A stretch of 11,102 bases of DNA from Spirochaetota bacterium (GTDB lineage Bacteria > Spirochaetota > Spirochaetia > Treponematales > UBA12059): contig JAKQNL010000336.1 in assembly GCA_029565815.1 (NCBI GenBank), forward strand, positions 1 to 11,102, in the 5' to 3' direction. Below are positions 6,833 through 11,102 of the stretch, piece by piece. Each line of letters opens with the position of its first letter. Position 1 is the first letter of the stretch. Both the position numbers and the translations under genes were made by a program. The notes under the pieces were generated by a model, which had not been told where the DNA came from, searched no databases, and worked only from the letters and a program-made list of their open reading frames with translations.

Positions 6833-8032
6833 TCACAAGGCTCCGCCGGCCAGGATGGGTAGCGCTATGAAATTGCCCACAGCCCCGAATAGGCTGGACA
6901 GGAAAAACACCAACAGTATGTGCGTTACCTTGTTCCGGTAAAATCCCTTAATGGTGGATGCGTCGGTGGACAGGTTCTGGAAATCTTTTACGGAAGGTTT
7001 TCTAAGCCATGCTTCCGTAAGACCGGAAAAAAAGCCTACGGCTACCAGCGGGTTAAGCGTGGCAATGGGAGCCGCCGCAAACGATACCAGTATGGTAAGC
7101 GGATGCGCCATGCATACAAGGCTGCCTACGGCCGCCAGGGAGCCGTTCCACAGGAGCCACTGGCCAAGCATGGCAAGGCTGGCTTTCGCTCCTGCATTAA
7201 AAAAACCTAACGCGATAAGGCCGACGATAAGCGCCGGAATCAGGTAGCCGGCCGATTTTGCGAAAAAGCCGGGCGGCGGCACCGTTTCCAGGTCCGACAC
7301 GTCTGCTTGCACTTCGCCAGAAGCTAGTCGGGCAAGCCAGGCTTCCACGCCGGGGGCGTGCCCGGCTCCTATGACGGCAACCACGCGCTGGCCGCTGGAT
7401 GCCCATATCTTGCTTGCCAGGTATCGGTCCCGCTCGTCGATGAGCACTTCCTTTACGCTCGGCAGGTAGTTAGCAAGTTCGCCCATCATCTCGTCCAGCT
7501 CGGATCGCTGTTTAAGCCGCTCGATCTCTGCCTGGCTGGGTTTTTCGTTGGACAAGGCGCTGCCTACCAGCTGGGCTACCAGTTTTGCCTTGTTCCAGAA
7601 ATTGGACTTTCCCCAGGCGCGGCGCAGGGTAGCCTGAACGTCGCGGTCGCAGAATGACCATGCGATGCCGGATTTTTCCGCAGCGCGCACGGCGGCGAGC
7701 ATTTCCTCGCCGGGTTTCATGTCCGCATCCGCGCCCATTTTACGCTGGAACGACGACAGCGCAAGGTTGGCCAAGAGCAGGAAGGCGCGGCCTTCCTTGA
7801 TGATCTTGACGATATCCATTTTCTCCCATGCGTCGGGGGCGGTCATGGATCGATAGCGTGCTTCGTCCAGTTCTATGCACACTCGGTCCGGCTGTTCCTG
7901 CTCGATGACTCGTTCCACCTCATTGGCGCTTTCCCTGGATACGTGCGCCGTTCCGATTATGGCAAAGCGGCGACCGGCCAGCTCGATGATACGGACCGAT
8001 TCGCTTGTGTGCGGGATTGCAGTATCACTCAT
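6833..8032 (-). CDS. TraB/GumN-family membrane protein
   Basis: A 399-aa protein of the TraB family (PF01963; the group including TraB, named for pheromone shutdown in enterococci, and distantly related to the eukaryotic Tiki proteases). The soluble part (about 1-255) begins with IGTAHVSRES, contains IELDEARY (53-60), DERDRYLA (199-206) and IGAGHAPG (221-228). The two GX2H motifs (G27-H30 and G222-H225) are the metal-binding hallmarks proposed for the Tiki/TraB superfamily. The C-terminal third is hydrophobic with about four membrane spans (roughly 262-280, 294-310, 312-336, 370-394). The start at 8032 is chosen because the family homology begins there and the ATG overlaps the upstream gene's TGA by 4 bp; the longer open frame to 8275 only shadows the TPR gene. 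No strong Shine-Dalgarno is visible, so expression probably depends on coupling with the TPR lipoprotein gene. The biochemical function of bacterial members is unsettled. Confidence 0.85.
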   Translation of the reverse strand: MSDTAIPHTSESVRIIELAGRRFAIIGTAHVSRESANEVERVIEQEQPDRVCIELDEARYRSMTAPDAWEKMDIVKIIKEGRAFLLLANLALSSFQRKMGADADMKPGEEMLAAVRAAEKSGIAWSFCDRDVQATLRRAWGKSNFWNKAKLVAQLVGSALSNEKPSQAEIERLKQRSELDEMMGELANYLPSVKEVLIDERDRYLASKIWASSGQRVVAVIGAGHAPGVEAWLARLASGEVQADVSDLETVPPPGFFAKSAGYLIPALIVGLIALGFFNAGAKASLAMLGQWLLWNGSLAAVGSLVCMAHPLTILVSFAAAPIATLNPLVAVGFFSGLTEAWLRKPSVKDFQNLSTDASTIKGFYRNKVTHILLVFFLSSLFGAVGNFIALPILAGGAL

Positions 8033-9432
8033 TTGGAACCCAACGCAAGCAGATCCGCTTCCGCCATGCGCCGTTCTATGGTCAGCGCGCCTTTCAGTTC
8101 CATACATAGGGTCAGGTAGATGCGCGCAAGATCGGTCTTGCCCTTGCCCAGCCAGTAGGAGCCCATGTAAAAGAGAAGGGCGGACTTGACGTCGGGGGAT
8201 TTTTCCGCAGAAGCTTTGAGTTCGAGTTCCGCCGCGTTGTCCAGCTGGTCGTACACCATGCGCAGCGCCAGCCAATGGGTAGGCTGTTTTTCCTTGTCGA
8301 TGCGCGCAAGCTGCTTGCCGGCGAATTCCTTTGCCGCTTTGGCGTCGCCGGAGCGCAGAAGGGCCAGGCCGGCCGCCACCAGGTATTCCGCCGTCTCCGA
8401 CGAATAACCGGATGCCGTTGCAAAGTAGGAAGCCGCTTCTTTGAACATGCCCAGACGGTAGGCCAGCACGCCGGCCGATTCAAACGCGTACCAGTATTCA
8501 GGGTATATTTTTATGACTTTTAGGTAATCGTCCAGCGCAAGCCTGTCCTGGCTGGATGCTTCGTACACGCTTGCCCTGTACACGTATGCAAGGAAGTAGG
8601 TGTCGTCCAGCTCGATGGACTTGGAAAAATCCGCAAGCGCTTCCTGGCTAAGGCCTGTATCCATGTACAGCTTTCCGCGTTCCAGGTATGCCCATGATGA
8701 AGTCGGGGCAAGGCGTATGGCTTCGTCCAGATCCTTTGCGCAATCCTCGTAGCGGCCTATCTGGTAGTATATACGGCTTCGGTCCAGGTAGACGCGCGGG
8801 TCTGTAGGCTCCGCTGCCATGGCGGCTTCTACGGAAGCAAGCGATCCCTTCATGTCGTCCCTGCGGTACTGGACGCGGCCCAGGCCGAGGAGGGCGTCCA
8901 CATGCTGGGGCTGGGCTGCGATGGCTGCCCGGTAGCTGGTTTCCGCGGCTTTGTAGTCTTTCTGGTCATAGTACAGGTCGCCCATCGATGCGAGCGCGTC
9001 GGTATTGGCGGGCTCCAGGGCAAGGACGGCGGACAGCGCGTCTTTTTGTCCTTTGCTGTTACCTTTGTATTGCTCGATTTCCGCAAGCACGAGCCATGCG
9101 TCTATGTTGTCCGGAGCCGCCAGGGTTTCCGCGGCTGCGACGTTCTGTGCTTCGTCTGATCTTCCCATGGACAACAGCACGCCGGCACGCAGTACCGGGT
9201 AGTCCCGGTTGGTCGGATTCCCGGCAGCCAGGGCTGCAAGCCGGGGCTCTGCACCTGCCAGGTCGCCGGTTTCGATCTGCCGGTAGATGGCTTCCATTTC
9301 CATTAGCTCGCGCTCCGCTTGGCTAAGGCCGGCAGGTCCGGGCTTGGAATCGGGCGCGCCTACGCAGGACAAGGCGGATATACCCAGCGCCACTACGGCG
9401 AGGAAAGATACGATACGGATTGCATTTCGCAT
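8029..9432 (-). CDS. TPR-repeat lipoprotein
   Basis: A 467-aa exported lipoprotein built mainly of tetratricopeptide repeats. The N-terminus has basic residues (MRNAIR), a hydrophobic core (VSFLAVVALG), and a lipobox ISALSC ending at Cys23. The -1 Ser and -3 Ala fit the relaxed lipobox of spirochaetes better than the strict Leu-Ala-Gly-Cys form. Helical TPR-like repeats run from about 45 to 440. Recognisable units include ALASMGDLYYDQKDYKAAE (146-164), VYLDRSRIYYQIGRYEDCA (214-232) and AYLERGKLYMDTGLSQEAL (248-266), with Pro often at the repeat end (EPAN, QPQH, EPTD, APTS). The start at 9432 has a strong Shine-Dalgarno AAGGAG (9438-9443) 5 nt upstream and begins the signal peptide; the frame is open further upstream but without homology. 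TPR proteins scaffold protein complexes, so this one may assemble an envelope complex. Its TGA overlaps the TraB-family start, forming a two-gene operon. The partner is unknown. Confidence 0.87.
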   Translation of the reverse strand: MRNAIRIVSFLAVVALGISALSCVGAPDSKPGPAGLSQAERELMEMEAIYRQIETGDLAGAEPRLAALAAGNPTNRDYPVLRAGVLLSMGRSDEAQNVAAAETLAAPDNIDAWLVLAEIEQYKGNSKGQKDALSAVLALEPANTDALASMGDLYYDQKDYKAAETSYRAAIAAQPQHVDALLGLGRVQYRRDDMKGSLASVEAAMAAEPTDPRVYLDRSRIYYQIGRYEDCAKDLDEAIRLAPTSSWAYLERGKLYMDTGLSQEALADFSKSIELDDTYFLAYVYRASVYEASSQDRLALDDYLKVIKIYPEYWYAFESAGVLAYRLGMFKEAASYFATASGYSSETAEYLVAAGLALLRSGDAKAAKEFAGKQLARIDKEKQPTHWLALRMVYDQLDNAAELELKASAEKSPDVKSALLFYMGSYWLGKGKTDLARIYLTLCMELKGALTIERRMAEADLLALGSK

Positions 9433-9472
9433 GGTTGCTCCTTGCGGCCAAGGATGGCGGCCGGGTAGGGAA

Positions 9473-9531
9473 GGCGCGAAGCGCCACAGTACATTTTCTG
9501 CGATGGTACCCGGTTTGCGCCGTCTTCGCAA
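9473..9531 (-). promoter_or_regulatory. Possible promoter and 5'-leader hairpin of the TPR/TraB operon
   Basis: On the minus strand a weak sigma70-like pair, TTGCGA (9531-9526) and TACCAT (9508-9503), has a 17-bp spacer; each hexamer matches four of six consensus bases. Transcription from it would give a leader of about 65 nt. That leader would contain a small hairpin, GGCGC-TTC-GCGCC (9485-9473), about 30 nt ahead of the Shine-Dalgarno. Other -10-like hexamers exist (for example TGTACT, 9493-9488), so the exact site is uncertain. Confidence 0.3.
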
Positions 9532-9550
9532 GCTACGGCTTTTGCCGTGG

Positions 9551-9580
9551 TTGCCCTTTTCGCTCCCGACCGTATATAGT
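9551..9580 (+). promoter_or_regulatory. Sigma70-type promoter of the anchored hypothetical gene
   Basis: TTGCCC (9551-9556) and TATAGT (9575-9580) are spaced 18 bp apart; the overlapping TATATA (9573-9578) would give 16 bp. The -10 element ends 9 nt before the ATG at 9590, so the leader would be only a few bases long. No Shine-Dalgarno is present, as expected for a leaderless or nearly leaderless message. Confidence 0.55.
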
Positions 9581-9589
9581 TTCACAAGC

Positions 9590-11102
9590 ATGAAAACTAC
9601 AACCCTTGGCCGGGCCGCTGGATACGGCGCTCTGTATCTTGCTGCCTTCGTGCTTATCGTATTGATACAATTCCCGGCGGCCGGACCGTCTACCGTTTCT
9701 GCAGGCGGACTTACCCTGCGTACCGCCCCCGGGCCGGACGGCAAAGGCCTGCGCCTTGCGGAGCTGAGTGCTGCAGGGCTTAGCCTGTTGTTCTCGGAAC
9801 GATTGCCGCTGCGCTATCTGGATGCTTCGGGCAAGGAACACAGCGCGGCTCCGGCTTCCGCGTCGCTTGGCGAACGGGGCGGAAACATACTGTTTGAGGA
9901 TAATTCAAAGCTGCAGGTTTCTGTGTCTTCGGACGGTTCCGTGTCCTGGACGCTGTCCACGCCGGTCAAGGTAAAATCCGTCGAGCTAAAGTTCGAGCAT
10001 GCCCGCGGGGCGCGTATCCTGCCGCCGGCCGATGACGGCCTGCCCCGGGTGAGCGCAGGCCAGCTTACCTACGTCCTGGACGGTTTTGCTCCCGGAACCG
10101 AGCTTGGCGAGCTTGCCATGATAGTAGCCCGCGGATTGCCAAGGCCCATAGTAGCCACGCCGGTAGCTTCCGGGCAGGGCAGCCAAGGCGCACAGTTTCT
10201 TGCGCAAAAAGCCATGGACCCGGCCGCCTGGGATAGTTTGATAGCCAGCTGGCGGGATAAAGCCTGGGCGGGCTTGTCAGGCCCTGCTTTGTCTGCAGAC
10301 AAGGCGTTGTGGAAACTCCAGGACGGCGCGGAACGCTTTGACGAATTGTCTTTTATGGCATACATGGCAGAGGCGATGCGGCGCGGAAGAACAGCGGACG
10401 CTCAGGCTATGGTCCAGACTGTCTGCGCAAACCACCTGGAAAAAATAAGCTGGATGGCCGTTCCATTTGCCGGCAGAAGCGCGGCTGCCATGGGCGCTTT
10501 CGAGCAGCAAACGCTGGCGGAAATAAAAGAAACCGAGCGCATGGTGCTGGCCAAAGACCCGGCGCTGTTCTGGAAGAGCGGACTGATGCCCTTCCTGTTC
10601 GACCGTGCGCCCTACGCCCTTGCCCAGGAAGTACTGTCCTTGGCGCGTAGCGCCGAGCCGTCTCCGACAAGCATCGTGCAGGCGCTTCGGGTACTCAAAG
10701 CATACCTGGACACCCGCAATTACCTGCCGGAAGCAGAGAATCCCTTCGTAAAAGCCCAGGACCTGGCAGACCGCGTCATAGCCCCGGCTGTGCGTAAAGC
10801 CGGCTCGGCGTATTTCCTGGAAACCTCTTCCGGCGGCGCATGCGACCTGCTGGTTGGCATAGAAACTGGCATGGCCCTCATACAGCTGGGCGAGGTTTCC
10901 GGAAAGAGCATATACACTGGCATTGGGCAAAGCTTGGTGGCCGGAGCCCTGGAAAAAGCAAACGCGGACGGTTCTATCCCCAGGCAGGTGTCGGTGCGTG
11001 ACGGTATAGCCCACGCGATGGCCGAAATGGTCGGGGCGGAAACCGTATATCCGCTGGTCGCTTCGTCGCCCTACTACCCGAAAGTGGTTAGCTTCTTTAA
11101 GG
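9590..11102 (+). CDS. Unrecognised membrane-anchored protein (3' end outside window)
   Basis: I read an uninterrupted frame of 504 codons from ATG 9590 to the window end, with no stop; I do not recognise the family. The N-terminus MKTTTLGRAAGYG is followed by a hydrophobic stretch (about 14-29, YLAAFVLIVLIQFPAA) with no lipobox Cys, so it is a signal anchor or signal peptide and the rest is probably extracytoplasmic. Residues about 35-185 look beta-rich, with short alternating segments such as KLQVSVSSDGSVSWTLS and KVKSVELKF. From about 200 the sequence becomes helical, with regularly spaced Ala, Leu and aromatic residues (for example DELSFMAYMAEAMRRG, 251-266). This could be a repeat-type helical array, but no TPR or other motif is certain. 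Codon use resembles the neighbours, and the opposite-strand open frames are shadows. It diverges from the TPR lipoprotein gene across 157 bp, which may mean shared control of two envelope proteins. Confidence 0.8.
   Translation, partial: MKTTTLGRAAGYGALYLAAFVLIVLIQFPAAGPSTVSAGGLTLRTAPGPDGKGLRLAELSAAGLSLLFSERLPLRYLDASGKEHSAAPASASLGERGGNILFEDNSKLQVSVSSDGSVSWTLSTPVKVKSVELKFEHARGARILPPADDGLPRVSAGQLTYVLDGFAPGTELGELAMIVARGLPRPIVATPVASGQGSQGAQFLAQKAMDPAAWDSLIASWRDKAWAGLSGPALSADKALWKLQDGAERFDELSFMAYMAEAMRRGRTADAQAMVQTVCANHLEKISWMAVPFAGRSAAAMGAFEQQTLAEIKETERMVLAKDPALFWKSGLMPFLFDRAPYALAQEVLSLARSAEPSPTSIVQALRVLKAYLDTRNYLPEAENPFVKAQDLADRVIAPAVRKAGSAYFLETSSGGACDLLVGIETGMALIQLGEVSGKSIYTGIGQSLVAGALEKANADGSIPRQVSVRDGIAHAMAEMVGAETVYPLVASSPYYPKVVSFFK

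Noticed and set aside
8033..8275. 81-codon N-terminal extension of the TraB-family protein
   Set aside because: The extension is out of frame over the end of the TPR gene, has no homology or membrane feature, and the ATG at 8032 in the ATGA overlap is the natural start.
9433..9744. 104-codon N-terminal extension of the TPR protein
   Set aside because: It would bury the signal peptide and lipobox, and would run through the divergent promoter region and the start of the opposite gene; the ATG at 9432 has a strong Shine-Dalgarno.
10277..11014. Minus-strand open frame of 245 codons near the right edge
   Set aside because: It is antisense to the 504-codon frame starting at 9590, which has a promoter, an ATG and a membrane anchor. 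The minus frame's composition (many Arg, Gly, His, Gln) is typical of a shadow.

Overview
The window is a GC-rich bacterial chromosome segment carrying eight protein-coding genes, two of them cut by the window edges. There are no RNA genes, CRISPR arrays, insertion sequences or phage genes that I can see. No marker fixes the organism. The gene content, the loose lipobox (LSC) of the TPR lipoprotein and the style of the intergenic repeats would fit a spirochaete of the Treponema group, but this is an impression, not a proof.

Layout. Left: the C-terminal part of UTP-glucose-1-phosphate uridylyltransferase (galU, +) ends at 531 and is followed by an intrinsic terminator. A 178-bp gap then holds nested inverted repeats. 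It separates galU from a convergent, unusually large (819 aa) glucosamine-6-phosphate synthase (glmS, -). Both enzymes feed nucleotide-sugar synthesis for the envelope (UDP-glucose and, eventually, UDP-GlcNAc). Centre: diverging from glmS is a + strand run of three genes. These are an aldo/keto reductase with a C-terminal double 4Fe-4S ferredoxin region, a membrane sensor histidine kinase, and an OmpR-family response regulator whose start overlaps the kinase stop by 4 bp. The run ends at a GC-rich hairpin, where it converges on a - strand pair: a TPR-repeat lipoprotein and a TraB/GumN-family membrane protein, also joined by a 4-bp ATGA overlap. Right: diverging from the TPR lipoprotein is a long, unrecognised, membrane-anchored protein (504 residues visible) that runs off the window end.

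The points most worth following are: (1) the oversized GlmS, with extra segments in and between its otherwise intact catalytic domains and a Tyr where E. coli GlmS has a conserved His; (2) two good sigma70-type promoters placed so close to their start codons that the transcripts would be nearly leaderless, at genes that also lack a Shine-Dalgarno sequence; (3) the TPR lipoprotein/TraB pair, where TraB keeps both GX2H motifs, beside a divergent unknown anchored protein; (4) the nested repeat/hairpin cluster between galU and glmS. I see no clearly new multi-gene defence or mobile system here; most of the window is housekeeping and signalling.
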